Source of the DNA: Rhea pennata
Taxonomy: Eukaryota > Chordata > Aves > Rheiformes > Rheidae
Direction of reading: 5' to 3'
DNA: 64,000 bases
NCBI RefSeq assembly: GCF_028389875.1
Contig: NC_084663.1
Span: 204,941,876-205,005,875, forward strand
Part shown: piece after piece, positions 1 to 12,500 of the stretch
How the letters are laid out: each line of letters begins with the position of its first letter
Numbering within the stretch: the stretch's first letter is position 1
Made by a program: the position numbers and the translations under genes
The notes under the pieces: generated by a model
What the model saw: the letters and a program-made list of their open reading frames with translations, nothing else
The model's database searches: none
Told to the model about the DNA's origin: nothing

Positions 1-3000
1 CAGTTACATGGCTGTGTTCCTACTCAAGAAGCCTTTTGGATAAATGATGCCCCAGCATTTGTAAATTACAGACATGAATTTGAGGGATTTTTTTTAACAG
101 TTAACAATAGTAGAAAATGTAATTTTCCAAAATAACAGAAAACCTTTGTACAGTTTGATTTATCACCGCTGCTTTCTTTACTGTTTATTTTCATTGAACA
201 AGATATCTGCAGTATCTTGTCTGATACCCATCTGGCCTATTAATTAATCATCTTTCATTCTTTGCCTTTCAGATGAATATTTCTGGAATGTGACTGACTT
301 CCAAGACAAGCCCCGAGCTGCAGTTTCGCATACAATAAGAATCATGCGTTGTGCTCTATTTATCTGGGGGGAGGACAAAGAAACCCCCAAATGTTCAGGA
401 TCTTTGGGGGGGAGGGGTAAAATGGATTATTTAATAAAGAGATCAAGATGGAAAAGTTAGATTATTTAGGATCTGAGATTCCAAATTTTCTTCTGACTAA
501 ATACTCTTGCTTAATCCCTGGCACACTATGTGTGCTGCCCCAAGCACCCTGCTTGGGTATAAAACACAACGATTCTCAGATAAAAGTTCACTACTTGCCC
601 TGTGGTGCCTATGGGAAACTGAACCATTGTTAATATATGCATTTATCAGCTGCACTAAACTGGTGCTCTCTGGCTGGTTGTAAATAGCTTCTGGTCCCCC
701 CAATATCTAGGCTTGATCTCACCTGTTTGTTCCCATTAACTTGCTAGCTGGGCACTCAGACTTAAATTAGGATCTGCAAAGAATATATTGAGCTGCCTTT
801 GCAACACTGCAAGGGCAACTGAAGGAAAAAGTTTTCTACTTCCCTTAGTGAGCCTGGAGCCCAAAGCCCTTGTGCTTATTCTGTAGTTTGTTGTCGTATT
901 TGACAGAGTCCAAAACACATCAAAACCAGCTTTCCAGGAGCATCTGATAGATGTGGTAGCTGTAGAGGTGCATTTGGGTCAACAAGGGAAATTGGCTTTT
1001 GAGTAAGAGTTTAACAACACCATATTTAACAAAAAGGAGGAGAACTTCACCACAGACTTCCCTCACGAGACTGCATAGGAGTCTCACTGATTTCTGTGAA
1101 GATCTAGACAGCTGTGCTAGAACAGACCACATTTAGAAATAGTTAACCAGTAAAGATAAACATGAAGTCAGTAAAGGTAATAATTATGTGCAGCTTAGTA
1201 ACAAATAAGAGATGTAATCTGAAAGGAAACAAATTACATCAATGATAGTGTTAGAGCAAACAGTAATCCCACAAGGAACTACGTAATTTGCCATCATCAC
1301 TCAAGATCAAGCCCTTGATGCTAAAATCCACGACGGGCAAATTTCAGAAATTCCATCATTTCTATGGCTTCCTCAAAGACTAATTCTTAAACACACCACT
1401 GACTTCTCTGAGTCAGCCAAACCGTAAATACCTCCTAAATGCAGGTATGCAGTTATGGAAACCTGAATTTACATGAAGTACTTAAAATCCATTTTTTCAA
1501 AAAGAGGCATTTATATTTTCTTGGTCAAAAGTTGTTCATGTTTCTAGACTGCAATACAGGAGCAAGTTACCTGAACACACTCAGAATTTACATGCAGATG
1601 TAGCGGTTCGTGCTGCCCACTCATGCAGCAAAGTCCTTTACACAAACTGGTGCGGGAAATGCCAGTTGTGCAAAGATGAGCTGCATGTATATACTTCCTT
1701 GCTGCAATGTTTCACCACTAGAAGCAGGAAATTTGACCCATAAAACTTAAAATACATTCTATTATGAAAGTATAAGGGAATAGATGTGCTGGCTTAAGTT
1801 TGGAAGCATAACTAGGTGCATCCAAACCCACTAGGCAATTTAAAAAATTAACGCTCATTTTAAGCCATGAATCCTGAACAAATAGGACATCAAAAGAAAG
1901 CCACTAATTCGACCAGGAAAAGAGTCAGGGAGGTAGCTAGAAGTATTGATGCTCAGCATGTAGTCAGTTCACCATCAGAAGAGGAGCTCTATAAGCTCTT
2001 CCTTCAATATCAGCCCTTGCATCTCTGTGACGAAGCCCGTTTGCAGCGCCAGCACTGGGAGAGGAGGAGACACCCACTGACACATTCCACCTCGAGCAAA
2101 AAAACCTGGGTGTACTGTTGTCATCTGTATGCGCCAAGCTGTCCTGCCCTAGGGACTTCTAGTGTCATGTCTATGTACTAATGGGAAATACTGTTTGTCC
2201 TGACCACTGTGCAATCATTGGCTTTACTGATATATGTAAATATTAAATATTGCTATTCTGGAGTTATTTCCTGGTTTGATTTGTGTGGCTTGCCTTCCAC
2301 CTAGCTTTAGCAAGGACAGTAACATAGATTAACACAGAAAGAGTGAAATTCATCTTATCTAACTTGAACCATCAGAAAGGGACTTTTTTGGGGGTAGACG
2401 TCAAGTCCTATAGGCCATGAAGAAAGACAGTCCTCTCTCAGCGCATTCTGAAACCGATGTTTAAGGTGGGTGGGAGGAATTGTATCTCTGGGCCTGGTCC
2501 AGTTGTCCACACTAGACAAGAATATCTAATGCCATGAAATGCACTGAAATATCCTGCTCGGCCTCCAGGCGCCAGCTCCTTGAGCAGAGCAAAGAGGAGA
2601 TCCACTCAAACTGAGGCTTTTCTGCTCAGACAGAGCTTCAAAATAAAAAGACAACACAGTAATAGCAGTAACTTCACTTTTGATAGAGTATGGGCCTGAC
2701 CAAAGGCAAGATGTATTTCAGATTTGAGATTACTGCAGATTTTAATTGTTTTCTTCAAACTGGAAGCAATTTTCTGCATGAAATCTCCAAATGAAGAAAA
2801 AGAGGCATTTTTTGCTTCAGAAATGTTTTACACATGGAGAATTTAGTAAAACTAAGGAACTTCATAACATGCTTCCATGTCACTATGTCTTTTCACCCTA
2901 AAATATAATGGCCAAAATCTTGGACAGTGCTAATGACCAAATATTTGTTTAATTTTTATATTTATTACTCACTATTGACTCTGAGCCAACAGACTCTCAT

Positions 3001-5229
3001 ACAAGGATTAAAAACATATTACTTTCCTTCTGCCATTTGAAACGTATTGCTCAGTCACATTTAGAAATTGTAAATATTTAGGGATCAGTGGCCTGGTGTT
3101 TATTCTGCCGAGGTCAAGGACATGATTGAAATACTTGCGTTGGAAACTACAGGCTAGTTCACACCGCCTCGTTTCAGCAGAAATTGTCAGATCACTTTGA
3201 TGGAAAGCACTCAGATGCCTTAGGCCCGGGGGCTCCGTGTTTCTTGGCACCAGAAACAAAACAAAGCAGTGGAGAGGCTGGTCCCTGCAGACCTCCCTGT
3301 GCACCACCCACCACGCTCTGGTTTACTGCCCCTTCCCAGCCCTGCTTTGTTCCTCCTGGGGGGGGGGGGCGTTCCTCGCAGGCGATATTGCTTTTTTTGC
3401 AAGCAAACTTAAAAAAAAATCTCCAAGGAAATTTAAAACACAAAACTTTTTCAGTTCTTGTATACTTTATTTCTTTTCCCACAGAGCATCACTGGGCTTT
3501 CCTCTTTCTGTGAGAGTCTCCAGGGTCAGTCTCCCTTCTGAAACACCTCCTCCCTGAGGGATCTTTCTAACCTCTTCTAGATCTCCTTTCCTCTTGGGCC
3601 ATGGGCCCCTCCTCAGGGCCCAAGCTCTGAAAGCCAAGCATTGACAGTGTTGCATTTTGAAAACACAATGGCAGGAGGAGGTCTCTTTCAAAGACAGAGA
3701 GGCAACAACATTTCGTTCACATCTCTTTCTTCCAGTTGGTTAGCTTCAAACTCTTGAATTTTGCACTCAGGCCGCAGTTGAATATCCCATATGTGGCTAC
3801 CTAGGGCTGTTGGAGATATCCAAGAATATCCTAGCTGCTGGTCCAGCAGGGCACGTGACTCCCATAAGTGCTCTGTAATATCTGCCTGCCTCTCTGGACA
3901 TCTCAGACACTTTAGGGCATCTCAGATGACACCAGACACCTCTATGTGAGCCGCTGAATCAAACCCTGAAGTATCTTCTGGCTATCTGGCACTGCTCTTA
4001 AAAGCAGACTCAGAGCTGCCCTCTCCCTGTCCTGCCTCACAGGGTGATGTAAGATAGGTGAGTGAATCATACCTGAAGTTGAATATTTCTCTCCATCAAC
4101 CATGCAGGGAGCTTGCAGTGGCAAGCTAAGCAGCCATCAGCCTAAGCTGCAGATATCTCGCATGAGCTGGTAGATGAATCCCACCTCTGATACCTTTCCA
4201 TTGATGAGATTTCATTTTTTTTAAAAAAATAACTTCATTAGCTGAGAGTCATCTAGTGGTAAAAGAGCATAATGACAGATTCAGTGAGGCAATCATTCTT
4301 AATATAAACTCATGCATATAGGGTCCTTCCTTTAATCACTATTTCTTAGCAGAGAACAGATTCATGTGAATTATCTTATGCATACTTTTTCTCTGAGTCT
4401 CCTTCATCCCACCGTGTAAAGTTTTCACTTACATTTTACTCTATCAGAGGTCTGCCCTACACCCTGGTCTTTCAATGAAGTCTCCCTGGAGATTTAAGAG
4501 ACAGATTCAAGCCTGTCATTCTTCCTCGGTTTTTCTTCAGCAGACAATAGACAGTAGAGTTGATGTAAACTTTCACCACAGATGTCAAAAAAAAAAAAAA
4601 ATCAAATCTTGCTTTGGATTTGTTGAAGTCGATACTGGTTGACCTCCGCAGGAAGCCATCTGGGCCAGGCGGACATGGCACTGGGTGTCTCCTGCTGCGC
4701 CTGGCTGCCGAACGGCATGTGACCAGGCTGCAACAGGCTGGACCTCGTTGTGTTCCTGCCTGGAAACATGCAGTGATACTGTTGTACACTAAAAAAAATG
4801 GTTGTGTGCAAATAGTGCTTTGAGGTTTTGAGATGTCCTTGTTTTGAGTGGGGAAAGCAGCCTACAGAAACCAATGTCTCCATTGCCACTGGCAGTTCCA
4901 ATCTCTATGACTTTGTAGCAGCTAAAGTTAGAGTGAAAGGGCTTATTTTGAAGGGCCAGCTGGAAAACGTGCCGTTAAAATGCACCGTGCCCCTTTCCTG
5001 GTATTTTGTGCGTGAACAATTAAATGAAAGCTAAAAACCCTTATCAGTCAAGATAGGATTTGTTTCTAAATATAAAGTAAGCTTTTCCCTAAAGGAAGGA
5101 ATAAGTATATGGCTGTCAGGGTTATTCATATCTTTTCATTTTCAGCTTTTCTTAAACACTCTCCATACCACTTTAGTGCCAGGTCACTGTAGATCTTAAC
5201 AAAAATCTTATTTTCCCTTCCAATGCTCT
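1..5229. other. Upstream non-coding stretch, no recognised gene
   Basis: I see no exon of a known family here. Short open frames on both strands overlap each other and have no recognisable motifs. The longest isolated one is 1867-2181 (+), 104 codons, with a basic N-terminus; I do not recognise it and no polyadenylation signal follows closely. A segment at about 272-460 has an acceptor-like border and a long open frame (reported as a finding). A G-run lies near 3360 and an A-run at about 4588-4602. Confidence 0.5.
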
Positions 5230-5284
5230 ATGCAGTTTCTCATGAACATAGGATTTAAAGTCAGCTCTGTTTTGGCAGGGAGTC

Positions 5285-5565
5285 AGCTAGATCCCCCCGT
5301 GCCGCCGCTGCCAGCTCCGGTGAGCGGCTCGGCTGGAGAGGTGCGGTGGGAGGCGCTGCGTCCCCTCACCTTCTCCTCTTCCTCCACGCAGTCCCCAGCG
5401 GCACGCGTGAAGTTTCCCTGTGAATTGCTGAGCCAAAGGTCGGCTCAATTTGTGCTATATTCGTTTCAAAGAACAGCTAATTCCCAGACGTCTGCACGAG
5501 ACAGCACCATGTGGAAAACCTTGGAAAAGACATCAGCGCCTGCTCAGCGCGCATCAGCGAAGAAG
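5285..5565 (+). promoter_or_regulatory. GC-rich block, possible 5' exon or promoter of the choline transporter-like gene
   Basis: This block is clearly richer in G+C and CpG than its AT-rich surroundings and contains a donor-like GGTGAGC near 5319. It lies about 1 kb before the first coding exon of the SLC5A7-like gene. Human SLC5A7 has a non-coding first exon upstream of its first coding exon, so a promoter or 5' untranslated exon here is plausible. An open frame at 5230-5682 runs across it but its translation is low in complexity and looks like chance. No TATA box or cap site was identified. Confidence 0.25.
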
Positions 5566-5754
5566 GAATGGCTGATTTCCAGGTTGAAAGGCTCTACCTA
5601 CTCCCCAGACAAATACAGGTACCTAGGAGAGCCAGGCCAGCACCACAAAAAGGGCTTTTCTAACATAGAATCAGTTATTTAGAATCACACCAGACAGATG
5701 AAAAAGATTCACAGGACAGCTAAACACCTATCTGTGTGGCAACTCTATAATAAT

Positions 5755-5926
5755 GCAACAATATTATTATTGCAATATTAATAATAATAATACAGCATAT
5801 TCCCTAATGTATATATGGGTTTTTCCTCAGAATTTTATCCATTTAAAGGGAGCTTCAGAAAGCAATAAAGTCTGTATCCTTGCTGTTGTTTCATATATTT
5901 ATAAATATATTATATATATATATTTT
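5755..5926. repeat. AT-rich simple repeats (AAT/ATT and TA tracts)
   Basis: Two short low-complexity tracts lie here: an imperfect ATT/AAT tract at about 5758-5791 and an alternating TA tract at about 5892-5926. Both are typical microsatellite seeds. Confidence 0.7.
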
Positions 5927-6570
5927 TAGATGTCTAACAACACCTCACAGTCCCAACTGTTTTCAGAAATGAAGCAGTAATGTGTTTGCTTTGAATATTA
6001 GAACACAGTTCCGTCAGTGGATCATTGCTAAATCTTTCACCATTTCCTGAGTTTATTTGACTATTATTATGGGTTTAATTCAGTTAACTTTAAACAGACA
6101 AATTCTTAGCAGTATCTTCTGTGCTAACCTTGTAAATAAACCTAGAGAAATGGATACAGATTATTTACATACCATTCCCTACCAGACCAAATATAACATT
6201 TCCCCTCATTTAAGCCAGGCTAGTATGACCCATTTGATCAGCGTTCATTTACTCTTATCAGTGCTTATTTCTACCCTCTTATTCTCTGTTGTCTGTTAAA
6301 GTAGGACTGGATATTTCACTAAGAATTGTAGAAACTGAAGTACGACCAGTAGTCTCTACATCCAGTTCTCTGACTTCTGGGATTACAGCTCTGTTTCCGA
6401 CTGCATCATTTCTCTCAAAGAACAGTAAATTAATACTTAGTAGATTTTTTTTTTACAAGAAAGCAGTATTTTTTTCTGATTTTTCTATTTTTTTCTAATT
6501 GTAAACTTTACCACGGAATATAGTCATAAATCCATTGTTCATCTCCATGGTCTAAATTAAACAGCAGAAG

Positions 6571-9500
6571 ATGGCTCTCAACATACCAGGTGTAGTATCT
6601 TTGAGTGTGTTTTATACATTAACTTTAGCTACTGGAATTTGGGCTTCTTGGAAAAGCAAAAAAGATCAGAAGAACAGAAACCCCACTGAAATGGCCATAG
6701 TTGGAGGGAGGAATATAAATGCTGTCATTGGATTGTTAACTGCAACTGGTAAGTTTTCTTAAAGGAATGTTTTTATTCTTCTTAAAAAATATATATTTCA
6801 TTAAGTTGGGGGTCTCCCCCCCCCCTTTCAAAGCAAGTTACCTCCTCTAATGCCAGGACAGATTTAACCTGAGCGTGGCTTTAAAGGAGTATGGTTTCAT
6901 AAACCTCATGACCTCTTTACATTGTGCAGAACCTGATGTTTATGTAGATTCTTTTAAATTAAAGAGTATGGCCTGAAGAATGAGGTGCTTTTCATTAAGG
7001 AGGAGTGTGGTCTTAATCCTGGACCAGTTTGTGTTATCCAGTGTAATAGAAGGACCTTACTCCTGGAAAAATCCAATCCTATATGGAACGAATTGCTCCC
7101 CATGGTGAGCACTGGCCTCTCACCTGGTGGGAATGATAAAGTGAGAACGTTTCCCCAGGGCTGGCTGCCCTCCTCTGTCCTCTTCTCCTCTGGCTGCGTC
7201 ACATCATCTGGAATTTGCTCCCCTGCTTCTTTTTTGGCAAAGGCTGCCCCAAGTTGTATTTGTCTAGCTAATACATTTGGTTAAGCCCATCCTTAGGTTT
7301 GTTATGCTGACTGCAATGCCTGCTTGCATTCCCCCTCCGCCAAGGTCTGTTGTCTTAGCCTGTGTAAGGGAACCTCGGGGATGATGGTCTATCAGTCATG
7401 GCAGAATAACAAAATCTGCCTGCTCTAGCAAGTGTCTGCCGCCAAGAAAAACGAAACGAAGAATGGGCATTTTTAAATTCCTTCTAAATGCCTAAACACT
7501 AATGAGCATTTCTATGCACACCGAGATATTCATTCTTGAATCTAACCTTAAATTTGGGAGAAGATTTATGAAAAAAAAAAACAGGCATGTGATGAAATAT
7601 TTGTATGGGCAAAATGTTTACCAGCTCTCAAAGAGTTCTATAAGACTAGCTGAGAATACATGCCATAACTCTTACCTTTACGTCTTTTATGTTCGCAGCC
7701 ACCTGGGTTGGAGGAGCATATATCAATGGTACAGCTGAAATTGTCTACTTGCCTTCCAAAGGACTGTTGTGGGTCCAAGCACCTGTAGGATTTGCCTTGT
7801 CCCTTGTTATTGGTAAATAATTAGCATAGTAATTAGGACATCATCAGTCTCTCTTGAAAATTTGTCTGGATGTATTACAATGTGTAACAGAGTGTTGAAT
7901 GTATTTTAAAGGTAATTTCATTTCTTCAGTCTCCAGTAGATTCAGAATAGACATTTACAATCCTGTCTTCTAAGTTGAAACATTTGAAACCAGGGTGACT
8001 TGAAACAGGTGCACGGCTTTGCCTGCTTGGAGCAATTTACAGATCAAAAATCTCATCTGTGAGCATTAGAAACACATGGTTATGTGGACATCACTTTTTC
8101 ACTAGAGTCCATTATTCACACAATACAGTATCATTTTAATTTTTTCTTTGAAATTTTTGTGCAATGAAAGAATATCATCTTGATCCATCTCCACTAAAAG
8201 CCACTCTTCTGACTGGTCTTATCACAAGACTAATTTGTAGTGGATCCAGCTCAGTCCCACTTAGTAGGCAATCATTGTTGGGTTGAAATAGAGACCTACA
8301 CCCCTGTGTGCCAGCTAGGTTTGCAGTGTCCTGTACCTGTTTCTGACTCCAAGGATTATTGGACTCATGCTGAGGTTGAGCTGTCTTGCATATCTCCCTT
8401 CTGCATAAAGCAAGACTGCAAAGATCAAAGTTTCTTCCAGTCCACACTGGATTTTGCTGTAGCTCTCTAAGGAGACGTGATTATTAAAGTAAGGAGACTG
8501 CAGACCTTGCACAAGAATTTTTAAAACAGCAATAACCTTTACTCTAAAGTCAGAGAAAAGAGTCCAACTGACGTGAATATGAATCAGGCTTGGGAATATA
8601 CTGCCAGCGTTTTCTAGGTGAGTAATTTTAACTAATGAAATTGGGGAACGCAGGTCTGATCCTGCAATCTTTACTCAGGTCAGTAGTGCCCAAACAAGCA
8701 GTCCTGTTGGCTTTAGGGTTAGGCACAATATGCATTCTTTGGTTTTAATGAGGTTGCTCTGTAACTGAGGTCTAATATATAGAGGAAGGTGGGTGAGACT
8801 CAGCTCAGTGTGCAGATTAAAACCATGTAATTCATTCTGGGAAGAGACAATGAAGCCACCAAACTGAAAAGGTAAATGGAAAATGAATATGTGGTGCTTC
8901 AAACAGTCAAGAACAAAATATTTGGTTCTTTTTCACCAAATATGAGTCTCTAACACGTCTCTCTCTGCCTACTGACATATGCCTAAGGAAACATTTCAGC
9001 ACTCAGGTTAATAGATTGTTGGAGAGGAACTGTATGCGAGTGCCTTGTGAGCTGCATCTCTGAGTTCTTGCTACAGTCAATGGAGCTGTACTGAATACAA
9101 CCAACCAACGTACCTGGAGTTCACCTTAGTCTTAAGCAGACATTTAGGAACAAAACTCAGTTGCCTAAGCACAGGTATCTTCTGCCATTTGGGATGTGTT
9201 ACAGCATCCTTTTTGCCTCCAGCAGCCAATCCAAAAAGATGTAGATCTCCCAAAAGTTCTGGGTCATAACTCCCAGTCACAAGCAGATGTCCCTGATAAC
9301 CCAGAACCTCGCAGGTGGATGAAACCTCCATATTTAGGCTAGAGAATCAAGTCCCTGGTGTATGGCCAGCTGTATCATTTTCTAGGGTCCATTCCTTTTA
9401 TGAAAGTTCAGACTTGCAGTTCACATGTAGAAAAATGCATTTACATGTCTTGTTCTCTGCCTGAATTCCACACTCACTGAATTAGTTTGATATAAACCCA

Positions 9501-12500
9501 AATGCAATAGAATTCTGACATTTTTCTTGGGAGAAAACACACCTAGAGTTCTATCAAAATGTTATCATTTCTGATAGGTGGTTTCTTCTTCATAAATCCA
9601 ATGAGATCCAGGAATTATGTGACAGTGATGGACCCGCTCCAAGAAATATACGGGAATGTGATGGGAAGCTTACTTTTCATTCCACCACTGCTAGGAGAGG
9701 TGTTCTGGTTTGCAGCGATCCTGGCTTCCCTAGGTAAGTACTTACTTCACTGTTATACTTGTCGAAGATTATGTGGCACAATAAGCATAGTATAATACAG
9801 ATCTAGGAACTGTATTGGATTAAGCTGTGGAAAGCTGTACTTCATGTCTCCTTCTGTGAGGGGAACATAACCATTTCTAACTTCTGAAAAATATGTTCTT
9901 TAGGTTTAAAATGAAATTGATTGGAGTGGCTCAACTTTGACAGTTGTATATATTCATTATATTATAGTAGAGAATCATGGCAAAATAATTTTGATCTTAC
10001 CAGTGGCAGAGAAGATGCAAAGTGGCAAAGTGACCTCACTAGGGCCATGCAGAAAGGTGGTAGCAGAAGCAGACAGGGAACAAAAGTCCTAACTCTGCCT
10101 GCTCTCTGCTAGACCATGTGCTCCTCAGCCAGCAAGGTGTGCCAACACTGAGGTAGAGCTGCAGAGGGAAACTGGCTCTGCAGGATTGATCCTGCTGTCA
10201 AGAGATAGTGACAGGAATGGTGTGCATGGACAAGGGTTAAGGAAGCAGAGTGCTGAGCAGGCTTAGAAGAAGAGATGGTAAAGGCAGTGCTGTGCCTGGG
10301 AGTTTGGGTGAGAAGGGTCTTGCCAGAGCAAGAAAAGGGGATATGTGAGACTCTAGAGTGAACCAAAACAGCAAAGGAAGCATGGGCAGAAAGAGAAGAA
10401 CTGTGAGGAAACAGAAGGAGGACTATTCTATTGCCATGAGTACTATATCCCTATTTATTCATCATTGCACAACTTCATGTATGAAATCTGTGTTAAAATA
10501 GTTGGCTGTTTTCCCTGTCTGCAGGAGCAACAATAAGGGTCATCTTGGATATTGGAAGCTCTTTGGCTATCATCCTTTCAGCAGGCACTGTCATATTCTA
10601 CACTCTACTGGGAGGCCTCTACTCTGTTGCTTACACGGATGCCATCCAGTTGGTTTTCATTATGCTCAGTCTGGCAAGTCCTGTGTATTTCTGTTACTAG
10701 TTTCCTAACTAAGATAAGGGACAAAATCCTACTCTTCTTTTCAACATATGTGGGACCAAAAATAACTCCATCAATATTGACTACTGCCCCACAGTGCAGG
10801 AGAAGATCTTTAGAGAGGTCTTTCAGTCCTTGTGTATGTTAGACAGCACTTACACAAGCTACTGGCCTTGCTGGGTGAATGTAGCCGCCCACAAGTAAAG
10901 TCTGCAGAATCTATCTGGAACAATCTTGTCTGGAAAGGAAAGAGATCTCACTACTGAAGGCATCAACTGATCTGAATTACAGACTCATACTCCGGATGAT
11001 GCTATGGATCAGAAAAGTGTAGATTTAGAGTAAAGAAGGAGGGTGAAGGAGAACTCTTAGTATGAGATTAATCTTACATAACTTTGTCTTCTACATATGT
11101 CTTAGTGTTTGTATCTAAAAGAACAAGGACCTTGGGGAACTGGTTGACTATTTCCATTTCTGTCCTAGTGGATCTGTATCCCCTTCGCCCTGACGAACTC
11201 TGTGACAGAAAGTATTTACCACACTGCAACTCATAAATCCTACCAAGCCCCTTGGATTGGGAAAATAGAAAAACAGTATCTTGGAAGATGGCTGGATGAT
11301 TTCTTCTATCTGGTAGGAAATGTTTTTTGGACAGGTAGTTGGGAAAAGAAACTGAAGGTCTTTTTATTTGGAAAGCCTGGGTTTATTTGGGTTCTTCCAG
11401 GCAGGAGCCCACCACTCTGCACTGTTGGCAGAGGCAGGATGAAGTTTAAACTCAGCCACTTTTCTCAGCCACTCTGCTACACATTGAATGGGTTGGGGAT
11501 ATCAAGGGCTCAGCTCTGGGTTGGACAGAAGAGGTAGGGACACTACATCCTGCAGCTTTCTCCTTACACCCAGCACCCATGCGAAGAAATAGCACTTCTT
11601 AGCATTAGAATATATAATTCTCTCTATTAAAAAAACAGGACTGCATGTTTGGTACCGTTAGCTCCGCTGCACAACTCAACTTTCAAACTACCAGTATAAA
11701 CAAGAGCTAGCACAGGCTGCTTTCTCTCACTAGATTGGCAATAAAGATGCACAGAAGCTTGAGCTTGTTTGATCAGTACAGAATCTTTAAATTTTATCTG
11801 ATGAAATTCATGTGTTGAACAAGAGAAAATGGCTTTTTTTGTTTGTTTGGTTTGGTTTGGTTTGGTTTTTTTAGGCTATACTCTAGCCAGGCCTGAGCAG
11901 ATCTTTACAAAGTCACATATCTGACAAAATTCCCTTCTCTTTCCCTTTGTCTGCTCCTCTTTCACTATGTCACATAACCTATTTTTCAGATGCCTCTGTC
12001 TTTCAAAGCATTAACATGTTTTGATCACATTTTCACGCACACCACAATTAAAGTAAAGAAAAGAACACTCTCAGTCAAAGGAAATATCAGCCTGAGTGGC
12101 TAAAGTTGAGCAGACTTGGTGCACTTGAAGTGAGGGTTTTACAACAGGAAAGATTATCATCCATTCAGGGTGAATGGACAACTGCAGCGGTCAAGTGTCG
12201 CACAGGGAACACTGTTGACATTTGAATATTTCAGGTACTTGGGAGCATCCCATGGCAAACTTACTTCCAAAGAGTCCTCTCCGTTGCCTTGCTGAGACAG
12301 GCAAGGCTCATTTCCTATCTCTCTGGACTGGGGTGCTTCCTCATGGCCATCCCCTCTGTGCTCATTGGGGCAGCTGCAGCATCAACAGGTAAAACTAAAT
12401 AATTTGTCTCTGGATAATGAATTTGTTTTTGCCAAAGATGATTAAAATGGGACCCAGAGAAGTCTTGATTTAGTCTTCCAATGACATAGTCCAGATTTAC

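Noticed and set aside
5230-5682. 150-codon plus-strand frame
   Set aside because: No motif recognised; half of it is a GC-rich block that more likely belongs to a promoter or non-coding exon.
5660-5720. Possible CR1 tail (tagaatcag...tagaatcac)
   Set aside because: Only the short terminal-like words match; the conserved body of CR1 does not follow.
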